Shown here piece by piece: positions 1 to 10,152 of a stretch of DNA of 32,122 bases. The position numbers and the translations under genes were made by a program. The notes beneath the pieces were generated by a model, which was not told the origin of the DNA, did no database searches, and saw nothing but the letters and a program-made list of their open reading frames with translations. The stretch spans positions 1-32,122 of the forward strand of contig JAKEFJ010000126.1 of the NCBI GenBank assembly GCA_022616665.1, read 5' to 3'. How positions within the stretch are numbered: the first letter of the stretch is position 1; each line of letters starts with the position of its first letter. The stretch is from Acidobacteriota bacterium (lineage in GTDB: Bacteria > Acidobacteriota > Polarisedimenticolia > Gp22-AA2 > AA152).

Positions 1-1
1 C

Positions 2-2338
2 ATGCGGCTCCTGAAAACAGCAACGCTGCTGACCCTTCTCTGGTTCGCCTCCGGGATCGCATATGCCAACTGGACCGCGACCGGCACCTTCCGTTACGTG
101 GACCGCGAGTTCGATCAGAATGGCTTCACCGGCGCCCAGCCTTCCCTGCCCATCCGCCTCGCCAATGTGGAAGTGCGCGATTTCAATGCCACCGGCCCCA
201 AGGCGCTCTTGGCCACCGGATCCACCGATGCCAACGGCAACTTCAGCATCGCCGTCACCGACTCCAAGACGCGCACGGTGTACGTGCGCGTGGTCTCCGC
301 CTCAACGGCGGTTGCGACGCTGTACCTGAGGGTCGAGAATGTCCTCACGCCCAAGAACCCCTATTCCGTCGCCAGCTCCAACGTCCCCAACCACTCCCCG
401 AACACCAACGTCAATTTCGGGACCATTACCGCCAGCATCGGAGCGGGGGGAGAGGCGTTCAACCTTTATGATGTGGGCTTGAGGTCCATCGACTACATCG
501 CATCCCTCAATGGCTCCCGACCGGGCTCCGCCAACCTGCTCACTCTCGAATGGGAGCCCGCTTTTGGCAATCCCGTTTCCAGCTACGACTACGGCAACAA
601 GCGGGTTCATGTTGGGGATCCCTCCGGCTACAACGACACCGTCGTACAGCACGAGACGGGGCATTACGCCTATCACCTGAATTCCGCCAACGACAACCCC
701 GGCGGAACCCATCACCTGACCGATTGCAACCAGGACCTAAGGCTCGCCTTCGAGGAGGGTCGCGCCACCTGGTTCGGACAATCGGTGCGCAGGTTCTTTG
801 CCCTCAGCCGGCCCGATTTATACGTGAAGACCACCGGGGCACCGGGCGCGGGAAACCTCGATTTCTACTTCAACGTGGAGTCCGAGACTCCCTACTACTG
901 CGACGGGGCGGCCAGCGAAGTGGCGGCTTACGCGGCGCTGTGGGACATCAACGATTCCTCCAGCACCGCGGACGGGACCCCCGGTGTGGACGATGACTCC
1001 CTGGCCAGACCCGATGCCGACAACTGGGACGTTGACAAGAACTACATCCCTTCGGCGGCGAACAAGAGTCTGGAGGATTTCTGGGACGGATGGTTCACCC
1101 GGGGAAAGGGTTTCAAATCCGCCATGGAGGCCACGTTCGATCTCACCAACGCGGAGTTCTTCAAGGATTCCAGCGAGCCGAACGACACGGCTGCGACAGC
1201 CATGCCGAATTCTGGCGCGGGAACCCCGGTCCATCTGACTTATTTCGCTGATTCCAACAACGACGGGGTGGGCGAGGCCGACAGCGACTTTTTCTCCTTC
1301 AACGCCACCTCCGGAATTCCCTACACCATCGAAACCCTGAATCTATGGGGGGACGCGAACACTTCCCTGGAGCTGCTGGCAAGCAACGGCAGCACGGTCC
1401 TGGCCTCCAACGACAATCGGTCCCCTTCGGATTTCAGTTCGCTGATGAGCTACACCCCCTCCAGCAGCGGCGTTCTCTATGTGCGCTCGTTCCACGCGAC
1501 GGATCTGGGGGTTTATGGCTCTTACGATCTGAAGATCAGCGGAAATGCGCCGGTGGACGCCGACTCGGACGGCTACAACAGTATCGTGGATTGCAATGAC
1601 AACAATGCCTCCATCCACCCGGGCGCGACCGAGGTTTGCGACGGCGTCGATCAGGACTGCGACGGGATTCGGGACGATGGATTCCCCGATGGAGATGCCG
1701 ACGGCTGGGCGTCCTGCGGCGGCGACTGCAATGATGCCAATGCCGCGGTCAACCCGGGCCAGACAGAGGTGTGCAACGGCATCGACGACAACTGTGCCGG
1801 CGGCACCGATGAAGGATTCGACGCCGACACCGACGGGTTTACCACCTGCGGCGGTGACTGCAATGACGCAAGCGCGGCGGTGCACCCCGGTGTTACGGAG
1901 GTCTGCAACGGCATTGACGACAATTGTGTCGGCGGTGTGGATGAAGGATTCGACGCCGACGCGGACGGCTACACCACCTGCGGCGGTGATTGCAACGACA
2001 ACAACGCCGCCATCCGCCCCAACGCCGTGGAGAACTGCTCCAACGGTTTGGACGACAACTGCAACAACCTGACCGATGCCCAGGACCCGGCATGCCAGAG
2101 CGATACGGTGGTCATTACCAAGGCGGAGTGGAAGAATGCGGGCAAAAAGCTGACGGTCTGGGCCACCAGCAGTCAGGCTCCCTCGGCGGTCCTGACACTG
2201 GTGGGGTACGGCACCATGATTTACGACAGCAACAACAACCGTTACACGTTCACCAAGAACAACACCCCCAACCCGGGTTCGGTGACCGTCACGTCGAGCC
2301 AGGGAGGCTCCGACACGGAAACGGTCACGCCGATTTGA
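2..2338 (+). CDS. Secreted zinc metalloprotease-like protein with bacterial pre-peptidase C-terminal (PPC) domain and four MopE-type putative metal-binding repeats
   Basis: Signal peptide MRLLKTATLLTLLWFASGIAYA; HETGH (HExxH) followed by LAFEEGRATWFG (gluzincin-like third ligand); PPC-like SSEPNDTAATA...YDLKIS; four tandem DADxDG...DCNDxNxxxxPxxxExCxGxDxxC repeats. Confidence 0.85.
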   Translation: MRLLKTATLLTLLWFASGIAYANWTATGTFRYVDREFDQNGFTGAQPSLPIRLANVEVRDFNATGPKALLATGSTDANGNFSIAVTDSKTRTVYVRVVSASTAVATLYLRVENVLTPKNPYSVASSNVPNHSPNTNVNFGTITASIGAGGEAFNLYDVGLRSIDYIASLNGSRPGSANLLTLEWEPAFGNPVSSYDYGNKRVHVGDPSGYNDTVVQHETGHYAYHLNSANDNPGGTHHLTDCNQDLRLAFEEGRATWFGQSVRRFFALSRPDLYVKTTGAPGAGNLDFYFNVESETPYYCDGAASEVAAYAALWDINDSSSTADGTPGVDDDSLARPDADNWDVDKNYIPSAANKSLEDFWDGWFTRGKGFKSAMEATFDLTNAEFFKDSSEPNDTAATAMPNSGAGTPVHLTYFADSNNDGVGEADSDFFSFNATSGIPYTIETLNLWGDANTSLELLASNGSTVLASNDNRSPSDFSSLMSYTPSSSGVLYVRSFHATDLGVYGSYDLKISGNAPVDADSDGYNSIVDCNDNNASIHPGATEVCDGVDQDCDGIRDDGFPDGDADGWASCGGDCNDANAAVNPGQTEVCNGIDDNCAGGTDEGFDADTDGFTTCGGDCNDASAAVHPGVTEVCNGIDDNCVGGVDEGFDADADGYTTCGGDCNDNNAAIRPNAVENCSNGLDDNCNNLTDAQDPACQSDTVVITKAEWKNAGKKLTVWATSSQAPSAVLTLVGYGTMIYDSNNNRYTFTKNNTPNPGSVTVTSSQGGSDTETVTPI
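1556..2098 (+). repeat. Four tandem ~43-aa coding repeats (MopE-type metal-binding motif)
   Basis: Translated repeats DADSDGYNSIVDCNDNN..., DGDADGWASCGGDCNDAN..., DADTDGFTTCGGDCNDAS..., DADADGYTTCGGDCNDNN...; period about 130 nt. Confidence 0.85.
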
Positions 2339-2371
2339 ACCCGTCCCGGGACAGCCGGGAAGCGCGAAAAC

Positions 2372-2411
2372 AAAAACCCCCGCTTCGGAACTCCGGAGCG
2401 GGGGCTTTTTT
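2372..2411. terminator. Bidirectional intrinsic terminator between convergent genes
   Basis: AAAAA-CCCCCGCTTCGGA-ac-TCCGGAGCGGGGG-C-TTTTTT; A-run on the 5' side gives a U-run on the minus strand; lies between convergent CDS ending at 2338 (+) and 2429 (-). Confidence 0.85.
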
Positions 2412-2428
2412 GTTGAAGCTCGAGAGTG

Positions 2429-2908
2429 TCAGGCCTCCAGGACCTGCTGGTGGTCATCCCTGAACATGGCTCCCAGGAGCCGGTTCACGGGATTTCCCCG
2501 GGCCAGGAACGGCAGGATAGGTCGGCGGCGAATTCCCAGCGAATGCACATCACCCAGGATCCCCCGATGGCTGGGATGGAGCTGGAGTCCCCTGAGCAGG
2601 ACGGGATAGGCACGGTCCCTCCGGCCCATCCTGAGGTGGACGCGGGCCAGGTTATGGAAGAGATCGGGATTGTAGAACTCCACGGCCACCGCGCTCTCGC
2701 AAAGCTCCAGCGCAGTCTGCGACTTGGTGGAGACCATGGCCAGACAGAGACCATAGTAGGAGAGATATTTGGGAGGCGGGGCAATCTTCTCCACTTTCTT
2801 GGCCAGCTCGATGGCGGCCTCAAAGTAGGCGAGTCCGGAAAGGAAATCGCCCTTTGCGACCGACTCAACTCCCTTGGTGTAGCTCTTCTCGGCGACGACA
2901 TTGCTCAT
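2429..2908 (-). CDS. TPR-repeat protein
   Basis: Helical repeats GLAYFEAAIELAKKV..., ALELCESAVAVEFYNPDLFHNLARVHLRMGRRDRAYPVLLRGLQLHPSHRG; ORF intact. Confidence 0.75.
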   Translation of the reverse strand: MSNVVAEKSYTKGVESVAKGDFLSGLAYFEAAIELAKKVEKIAPPPKYLSYYGLCLAMVSTKSQTALELCESAVAVEFYNPDLFHNLARVHLRMGRRDRAYPVLLRGLQLHPSHRGILGDVHSLGIRRRPILPFLARGNPVNRLLGAMFRDDHQQVLEA

Positions 2909-2961
2909 GCTTGAATATCCCCCAGGGTTCGCGGTCCGCTTAGCTCAAAGGGTCTTCGGCG

Positions 2962-2989
2962 AATATAGTCCCGCCGCGCAGGCGGTCAA
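2962..2989 (-). promoter_or_regulatory. Sigma70-type promoter for the TPR gene
   Basis: Minus strand TTGACC-N16-TATATT (-35 at 2989-2984, -10 at 2967-2962). Confidence 0.65.
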
Positions 2990-3049
2990 CCTGTGAGGGA
3001 TCACGAGCATGTAAGGAGCCGGGGGAGTTCGCCCCGGGCTGCAACCGAG

Positions 3050-4969
3050 TCAGCTCCGGTCTATCTGCTCAACCAGGGCTGCATTGATCTCAGCCGGATG
3101 CTCCGCCCGGAGGCGGTCCACATAGGCCCTGAACAGTCGGTCCCTTTTGGTATAGAGGAGATTGTTGCGAAGGGAGGCTTTCTGGGCGGCGAATCCCTGC
3201 ATCGGATCGGGTCGATCCACCATCTTCACCACGGCAACGGACCCGGAGGGAAGCGCCAGAGGGGGTGAGGTCTCTCCGATTTTCAGTGAAAAAATCTCCC
3301 TCAGGACAACTGCGTCAGCGCCCAGCTCTCCCGCCGGACCCGTCTGCGGGATGGGACCGGTCTTTTTCACCTCGAGCTTGAGCCGCTTCGCAACGGCTGC
3401 AAGGTCTGAGCCGCCCCCGGCGGTATCGAGGATTCGACGCGCCGCCTCCACTCGCATCTGGCGGAGAGCATCGGCCGCAACGCGATCCCGTACTTTCTCC
3501 AGGGGGAGGGCGGCGCCGGGGGTCACCTCCAAGAACTGCACCACTACCACGCCCGTCCCGACCGTCACGGGAGTTCCGGCATCGCCGATTTTCAGGGCGA
3601 AGAGGCCTGCCGTCACCGCCGGTTGCAGTCCCAGATCCGGAAATGGCTCGCCGGGATGGACTCCCTTGAATTCCTTGGGAACCACAGCCGAGTCCCGGGC
3701 GGCCTTGGCGAAATCGTCTCCCGCCGATTTGAGCTTGGCCGCGAACTCGGAGGCGCGGCGCTGGGCTTCGTCGCGAGACCGGGCTTCCTTCAGGGAAGCG
3801 AGGATTTGAGGCCGGGCCTCCTCCAAAGTCAGCTCCCGCGCCGCCTGCATGTCGGTCAGCAGGATCACGTGGAATCCGAATGGGGAGCGGACCGGGTCTG
3901 AGATCTGCCCCACCTTCAAGGCCCAAGTCGCGTCGGCGAACTCGCGAACCATCTGATCGCGAGTGAAATAGCCCAGGTCTCCCCCTGAGGAAGCGGTGGA
4001 GTCCTCGGAGACCTCTTTGGCAACCTTCGCGAAGTCTTCCCCCGAGCGGACCCGCTTCAGCACTTTTTGGGCCTTATCTTCGGCGGCTTTCACCTGGGCG
4101 GTGGAGGCATCGGAGGAGACCTTGATCAAGATGTGGCTGGCCCGGCGCTTCTCGGGAGTGCTGTAGACGGTTTTTTGATCCTGCAGGAATTGGGAGCGAA
4201 TCTCCGATTCGGGAACGTCGATTCCCGCGGCGATGTCTTTGGTGTTGAAGAGCACGTACCGGCCCGAGCGGCCCTCGCCGCTCTGGTAGTCGGCCAGGTG
4301 TGTCTGGTAATAATTCTCGATGGCGGATGCCGAGGGTTGGTCGGCGGGCAGCTTGGAGGAATCCAGCACGAGGTAGTCAAAGGCAGCCTTTTCATTCTGC
4401 CGCCGGTATGCGTCTTCCAGCTCCGCTTCACTGACCGTCACGGAGTCCTCCAGGAGGGAGCGCAATTTGTTCTGCAGGACCTGACGCCTGACAGCCGCCT
4501 CGTAGCTCTCGAACATCACCGGATTGGACTGGTAGAGCTTTTCATAGCGCTCGCGGCCGATAAAGGCGCCGTTCTGCTGGAGAGAAGGGTCCTTGATGAT
4601 CGCATTGGCGACTTCCTGCTCCGTGACGCTCAAGGCCGCCCGTTTGGCCTCCTTTTCCAGCAGGCTTTCGTTGATGAGCCGGTCGATGGCGGTTTGCCCC
4701 ACCCGCAGGAAGGCTCGCTGCTGATCGTACTGCGCGCCCAGGAGCTGTCGGTAGCTGGCGTCCAGGTTGCGGGCCTCGGTCTGGAAATCCTGGATGCTGA
4801 TCACTTCCCCATCCACACGCGCCGCCCAGGATTGGGCACCATCCGGCGAGGAATCATTCTGGCTCACCCCTCCTCCCCACACCGCATAGATCGTAAGGAT
4901 GAAGGAGAACACCACCAGCAGGAGAATCCACTTGAGGTGTCTGAGGTTTTCCCTGAATACATTCAACAT
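3050..4969 (-). CDS. ppiD: Membrane-anchored SurA_N/parvulin peptidyl-prolyl isomerase, PpiD-like
   Basis: N-terminal TM MLNVFRENLRHLKWILLLVVFSFILTIYAVW; parvulin core RRASHILIKVSSDAS...GGDLGYFTRDQMVREFADATWALKVGQISDPVRSPFGFHVILL. Confidence 0.85.
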   Translation of the reverse strand: MLNVFRENLRHLKWILLLVVFSFILTIYAVWGGGVSQNDSSPDGAQSWAARVDGEVISIQDFQTEARNLDASYRQLLGAQYDQQRAFLRVGQTAIDRLINESLLEKEAKRAALSVTEQEVANAIIKDPSLQQNGAFIGRERYEKLYQSNPVMFESYEAAVRRQVLQNKLRSLLEDSVTVSEAELEDAYRRQNEKAAFDYLVLDSSKLPADQPSASAIENYYQTHLADYQSGEGRSGRYVLFNTKDIAAGIDVPESEIRSQFLQDQKTVYSTPEKRRASHILIKVSSDASTAQVKAAEDKAQKVLKRVRSGEDFAKVAKEVSEDSTASSGGDLGYFTRDQMVREFADATWALKVGQISDPVRSPFGFHVILLTDMQAARELTLEEARPQILASLKEARSRDEAQRRASEFAAKLKSAGDDFAKAARDSAVVPKEFKGVHPGEPFPDLGLQPAVTAGLFALKIGDAGTPVTVGTGVVVVQFLEVTPGAALPLEKVRDRVAADALRQMRVEAARRILDTAGGGSDLAAVAKRLKLEVKKTGPIPQTGPAGELGADAVVLREIFSLKIGETSPPLALPSGSVAVVKMVDRPDPMQGFAAQKASLRNNLLYTKRDRLFRAYVDRLRAEHPAEINAALVEQIDRS

Positions 4970-5052
4970 CGTCGGTCTCTCCAGCTTGCGTCGGGGGCCC
5001 AGAGGGTCTCCCGGTTTCCCGGGAAGGATGTTCCGCTGAGAGGTGAATGCGC

Positions 5053-5082
5053 ATTCTAGACAAAACGGGCCCGTCCGATCAA
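5053..5082 (-). promoter_or_regulatory. Candidate sigma70 promoter for ppiD
   Basis: Minus strand TTGATC-N18-TAGAAT upstream of ppiD ATG at 4969. Confidence 0.45.
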
Positions 5083-5128
5083 GGCGTGGCGCTCTTCGAA
5101 TTTGGGTTCGCCTTTTATTTCAAAGGGG

Positions 5129-5156
5129 TTGCGCCTCTGAGGATTGTTCCTATATT
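5129..5156 (+). promoter_or_regulatory. Candidate sigma70 promoter for the FecR-domain gene
   Basis: TTGCGC-N16-TATATT; -10 identical to the mreB promoter -10. Confidence 0.5.
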
Positions 5157-5168
5157 TGACCGGGTGTC

Positions 5169-5196
5169 GGCAGGCTCCGGCTTGGAGGAGCCTGCC
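5169..5196 (+). repeat. Perfect 10-bp inverted repeat in predicted 5'UTR
   Basis: GGCAGGCTCC-ggcttgga-GGAGCCTGCC, immediately downstream of the predicted transcription start and about 80 nt before ATG 5278. Confidence 0.7.
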
Positions 5197-5277
5197 TCGG
5201 CTTTGCTGTCCAGCCGCTGCACGGAAGGGGCGAAAGAAGTGGCATCCAGCCGACAGGCGACTTCAGGCAACATCCTC

Positions 5278-6702
5278 ATGGACTGGTTCACGGTCTCCTA
5301 TCGGAGCATCGTGCTGGCGCTTGTCTTCCTGGTGGGCGCCGGTGGGGCCGTCTTTCTCTTTCTGTATCTGAGGGCGGAAACGGGCGACACGCCCGAAGGC
5401 CTGGCGCTGCGGGAGCTGACACGGGCCGAGCGCCTGTTCTCGGAAGCCGAGTCCTCCGCTCATGGGGAGCAGTTCTCGCACATCATCAACCAGTCGGGAC
5501 GTCTGCTGGAATCTGCGCGCCATTCCTACCGGGACCGGCACTATGTCGAAAGCAAGGATCTCTCGCTCCAGTCCCAGAGCTTTTCCAGAAAAATCCTGGA
5601 ATCAACCACCTCCGAGAGCAGCTTCACCGCAAAGATCTATCGCTTCGAAGGAGACGTAAAAATCAAGCGGGTCAAGCAATTCGTCTGGGAGAACATCGCC
5701 GGCAACGTCGCTCTGAAGGTCGGGGACCAAATCAAGACCTCCTCCAATGGAAGCGCACAGATTGTCTATTTCGATGGCACCATCACCACCATCAAGCCGG
5801 GCTCGCTGTTGGAAATCCGGGAGCTGTTCGAAGATCCCGCCACGAAGGTGCGAAAGGTGCGCGAGCGGTTGAATTTCGGAGGAGTCCAGGCGGTCACGCA
5901 GGGGGGGAACGCGACGGGGTCGTTCCACGAAGTCTCCACCGAAACGACCGTGACCCGAACTCAGGATCGTGCCCATATGTCCATGGAGTACGACCAGAAG
6001 GCCAAGACGACGCGCACCTCGGTGGAGAGCGGGGAAGCGGAAGTCACCGCCGGTGAGAAGACCGTGAAGCTTGGCTCTCTGCAGTCGGTGACGGTCCATC
6101 ACACCCGTCAGATGGCTCCCAAGGAGACCATTTTGGCTTCGCCGTCCCTGGAAGAGCCCATCGACCAGAGAGTATTCCTGTACAAGGAAAAGGAGCCTTC
6201 CAGCACGACCCTACGCTGGGAGGGAGTGCCCGGGGCGGCCATTTACCGGCTGCAGATCTCCCAGCAACCCCTCTTTGGATACCTCCTGCTGGACAAACCT
6301 GACATTAACTCGACTTCGGTGGTTCTGCCCGACCTTTCTGGAGGCAGCTATTACTGGCGGGTCAGCGCCAGGGATCAGAAGGGAAGCGAAGGAGCGTTTT
6401 CCGAAATCCGCAAGTTCCGCATCGGCTCGGAGCATGATCGCGGTCCCGAGGATCGCGTGCCCCCCGCGCTTCAGCTGGTGGACTTCCTTCCCAGCGGAGC
6501 CCTGGTGATCATCCGGGGGCGGACGGAAGCGGCGGCCAGTGTAGCGATTGACGGACAGAGGGTGGACGTGGAGGACGACGGAGGTTTCACCGCGGTGGTC
6601 AAGATGAAGCATGACGGCCCCAACACCCTCGAAATCGTCGCGCAGGACGCCTCGGGCAACGAAACGCGCTTGAAGAAGAACGTTTACGTGGAGACCTTTT
6701 AG
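5278..6702 (+). CDS. FecR-domain membrane-anchored envelope protein with FN3/Ig-like C-terminal modules
   Basis: ORF track starts at 5047, but ATG 5278 begins MDWFTVSYRSIVLALVFLVGAGGAVFLFLYL (TM); FecR signature FEGDVKIKRVKQFVW...LKVGDQIKTSSNGSAQIVYFDGTITTIKPGSLLEI. Confidence 0.8.
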   Translation: MDWFTVSYRSIVLALVFLVGAGGAVFLFLYLRAETGDTPEGLALRELTRAERLFSEAESSAHGEQFSHIINQSGRLLESARHSYRDRHYVESKDLSLQSQSFSRKILESTTSESSFTAKIYRFEGDVKIKRVKQFVWENIAGNVALKVGDQIKTSSNGSAQIVYFDGTITTIKPGSLLEIRELFEDPATKVRKVRERLNFGGVQAVTQGGNATGSFHEVSTETTVTRTQDRAHMSMEYDQKAKTTRTSVESGEAEVTAGEKTVKLGSLQSVTVHHTRQMAPKETILASPSLEEPIDQRVFLYKEKEPSSTTLRWEGVPGAAIYRLQISQQPLFGYLLLDKPDINSTSVVLPDLSGGSYYWRVSARDQKGSEGAFSEIRKFRIGSEHDRGPEDRVPPALQLVDFLPSGALVIIRGRTEAAASVAIDGQRVDVEDDGGFTAVVKMKHDGPNTLEIVAQDASGNETRLKKNVYVETF

Positions 6703-6703
6703 G

Positions 6704-8110
6704 ATGCCGGCACTGCCGGAGATTCTTCTCCTCGTGGGGGCTGAGAAGCGGTCCACGGAGATGGTGCGCTCGACGGGGGTCGCTCCGGCGAAACTGCGGA
6801 TCCTGCGATGGGATCGGGTGCGGGGCGAGGACTTTGCGCGCCGGGATCTCCGGGCCGTGGTGTTCGAACCGTGCGATTTTGCCGCCGATCGCAGGCGGCG
6901 CGAGGCGCTTCTGCGGCAGGTCCCCCAGGGTGTGGCGAGAGTTTCCCTGGCAAGACGGACCGGCCGCGTGGAGTCTCAGCGGCGAGGAGCACCCGCGGAT
7001 CTCCAACTTGCCGCCCCGGTGGACCTGAGAGTCCTGACCTCGTTGCTGAACCTGGGACGTCGGTGCCGGAATCTGGAAGAAGCATCCAAGCGATCCCGCA
7101 GGGTGGCAGGTCAGCTCTCGCGCCACCTGAAGACCATGGGGGAGCTGCTCCGCCTGTGCAGCGCCGAATCGGAGCCCAAACGAATTATCGAGGCGGCTCT
7201 CGCGCCGATCCAACGCCTCTGCCCGGTGGATTCCTGGTCGGTGCTTCTGGTGGATTCAGAGAAGAGCTGCCTGGCCTTCCAGGCCTGCGGCGGGCAGGAA
7301 ATGGTCCCCAGGATTGGCCAGCGTCTGGGAATGGGGGAGGGGGCCGCAGGGAGGGCGATCAAATCCCGCTCACCCGTCCTGGTCTCCCGGGCCTCGGGGG
7401 CGGGGCTCCCGGAGATTCCGGATGGGCTCGAGTGGAGAGAGGTGCTGGCGCTGCCGCTCATGAGTCGTGGGAAGGCGCTGGGAGTCGTGGAGCTGATCCG
7501 ATCCTGCATGGGCAAGCCGTTTCGACGCCGGGATGTGCGTGTCCTGTCGCTGATGCTGGAGCCCGTGGCCGTGTGCCTGGAGAACATGCAGCTGTTGAAG
7601 CATTCCGAGGAGCTCTCGGTCACCGACGACCTGACAAAACTCTACAACTCCAGGTATCTCAATTCCTGCCTGCTGCGGGAAGTACACCGGGCGAGGCGAT
7701 ATCGCTCCCAAGTTTCCCTGATCTTCCTGGACCTGGACGGGTTCAAAAACGTCAATGATAATCACGGCCACCTGGCCGGGAGCCGAGCGCTGGTGGAGGT
7801 CGGGGCGGTGATTCGCAACATGGTGCGGGAAATCGACGTGGTCTGTCGCTTCGGCGGAGACGAGTTCACGGTCATTCTTCCCCAGACCGGACCCGAGGGA
7901 GCTCGCATCATCGCCGACCGCATTCGCTGCCGCTTGGAGGAGACGGTGTTCCTGGAGACCTTCTCCCTTTCAGTGCGAATCACGGCCAGCTTCGGGGTCG
8001 CCTCCTTCCCGGATCACACGGACAGCGAGAAGGGATTGATACAAAAAGCAGACGAGGCCATGTATCGGGTGAAGGGGAGCGGAAAGAACGCCATTGCCGA
8101 GGCGCGATGA
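6704..8110 (+). CDS. GAF-GGDEF diguanylate cyclase with possible degenerate N-terminal receiver
   Basis: GAF-like middle region; ELSVTDDLTKLYNSRYL...FLDLDGFKNVNDNHGHLAGSRAL...REIDVVCRFGGDEFTVILPQ: intact GGDEF A-site and RxxD I-site five residues upstream. Confidence 0.9.
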   Translation: MPALPEILLLVGAEKRSTEMVRSTGVAPAKLRILRWDRVRGEDFARRDLRAVVFEPCDFAADRRRREALLRQVPQGVARVSLARRTGRVESQRRGAPADLQLAAPVDLRVLTSLLNLGRRCRNLEEASKRSRRVAGQLSRHLKTMGELLRLCSAESEPKRIIEAALAPIQRLCPVDSWSVLLVDSEKSCLAFQACGGQEMVPRIGQRLGMGEGAAGRAIKSRSPVLVSRASGAGLPEIPDGLEWREVLALPLMSRGKALGVVELIRSCMGKPFRRRDVRVLSLMLEPVAVCLENMQLLKHSEELSVTDDLTKLYNSRYLNSCLLREVHRARRYRSQVSLIFLDLDGFKNVNDNHGHLAGSRALVEVGAVIRNMVREIDVVCRFGGDEFTVILPQTGPEGARIIADRIRCRLEETVFLETFSLSVRITASFGVASFPDHTDSEKGLIQKADEAMYRVKGSGKNAIAEAR

Positions 8111-8117
8111 CGGAAGA

Positions 8118-8146
8118 TTGACAAGGGTGGGATGGGGACCTATATT
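8118..8146 (+). promoter_or_regulatory. Sigma70 promoter of the mreB cluster
   Basis: TTGACA-N17-TATATT upstream of mreB. Confidence 0.8.
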
Positions 8147-8209
8147 GGGTCCACCGGACGACAAGCGGTTTTGTTTCGAACCGGTTACAAGAGAGGTCAG
8201 CGCAGCGTG

Positions 8210-9256
<1,047 letters not shown>

Positions 9257-9300
9257 AAACCTGGGTCGAACCCGCTTGCCGCCGGAAACACGTTCCAACC

Positions 9301-10152
9301 ATGTCCATGAATAGGTCCTTCCCGGAGCGCAGGCCTTTTTTCCTCCTAGTCCTCATCCTCGCCTCCCTGCTCATCCTCATGTCGCATCAAGTTAGGACCG
9401 GGCAGGGCAATACTCTCCTGGAAGACAGCCTGCTCAATGTCTCGTCGCCCCTGGTCAAAGGCGCCTCGGGCGGCGTGGGACTCCTCTCGGGCCTCTGGCA
9501 GGGGTATGTGGATCTGCGGGGAGCCCGCGGGGAGAATCTCGCCCTCAAGTCGAACCTGGAAAGGATGGAGGAAGTGGGGAGGGTCGGGGAAGAGTTCCGC
9601 CGGGAAAACCTGCGACTGCGGGATCTCCTGGAGCTCCAGAGGAGCCTGGAAATCCCCTCCCTGGCGGCTGCAGTGGTCTCCCTGGGGGTCTCCTCCCAGG
9701 CCCGCACCGCGCTTATCAACCGCGGCAGCAAAGACGGGGTGAAGCGCGACATGCCGGTGATCAGCAGGAAGGGAGTGGTGGGAAGAATCATCGCCGTGGG
9801 AAGTGGGATGGCCAAGGTCCAGCTACTCATCGACCCCAACAGTGGAGTCGCGGGGATTTTCCAGAGGAGTCGGGGCCAGGGGATGGTGGTGGGAGTCGGG
9901 GATCGGGGCTGCCGAATGGACTATGTCTCGGACCTTGAAGATGTGGCGGTGGGGGACGTGGTCGTGACCTCGGGACTGGACGAGATCTACCCCAAGGGAG
10001 TGACCGTGGGCGTGGTCTTCTCCGTCGCGGAAGGGGACCAGCTCACCAAGAACATTTTCATCCGCCCGGAGGTGGACTTCCGGCATCTGGAAGAGGTTCT
10101 GGTTCTGCTGACCAGCCAGGAGGCGGCGGGCCACGCCGATCTTTCCCAATGA
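9301..10152 (+). CDS. mreC: Rod shape-determining protein MreC
   Basis: N-terminal TM, coiled coil, VVSLGVSSQARTALINRGSKDGVKRDMPVISRKGVVGRI...; position between mreB and mreD. Confidence 0.95.
   Translation: MSMNRSFPERRPFFLLVLILASLLILMSHQVRTGQGNTLLEDSLLNVSSPLVKGASGGVGLLSGLWQGYVDLRGARGENLALKSNLERMEEVGRVGEEFRRENLRLRDLLELQRSLEIPSLAAAVVSLGVSSQARTALINRGSKDGVKRDMPVISRKGVVGRIIAVGSGMAKVQLLIDPNSGVAGIFQRSRGQGMVVGVGDRGCRMDYVSDLEDVAVGDVVVTSGLDEIYPKGVTVGVVFSVAEGDQLTKNIFIRPEVDFRHLEEVLVLLTSQEAAGHADLSQ

Noticed and set aside
1556-2098. Periodic repeats that could resemble an array
   Set aside because: In-frame protein repeats of a MopE-type protein, not a CRISPR; no CRISPR array, tRNA or rRNA was recognised in the window.
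3022-3045. GC-rich hairpin (GCCGGGG...CCCCGGGC) after ppiD
   Set aside because: Bulged stem without a T-run on the minus strand; not convincing as an intrinsic terminator.
4067-5059. 330-aa plus-strand ORF
   Set aside because: Antisense shadow of the ppiD-like gene.
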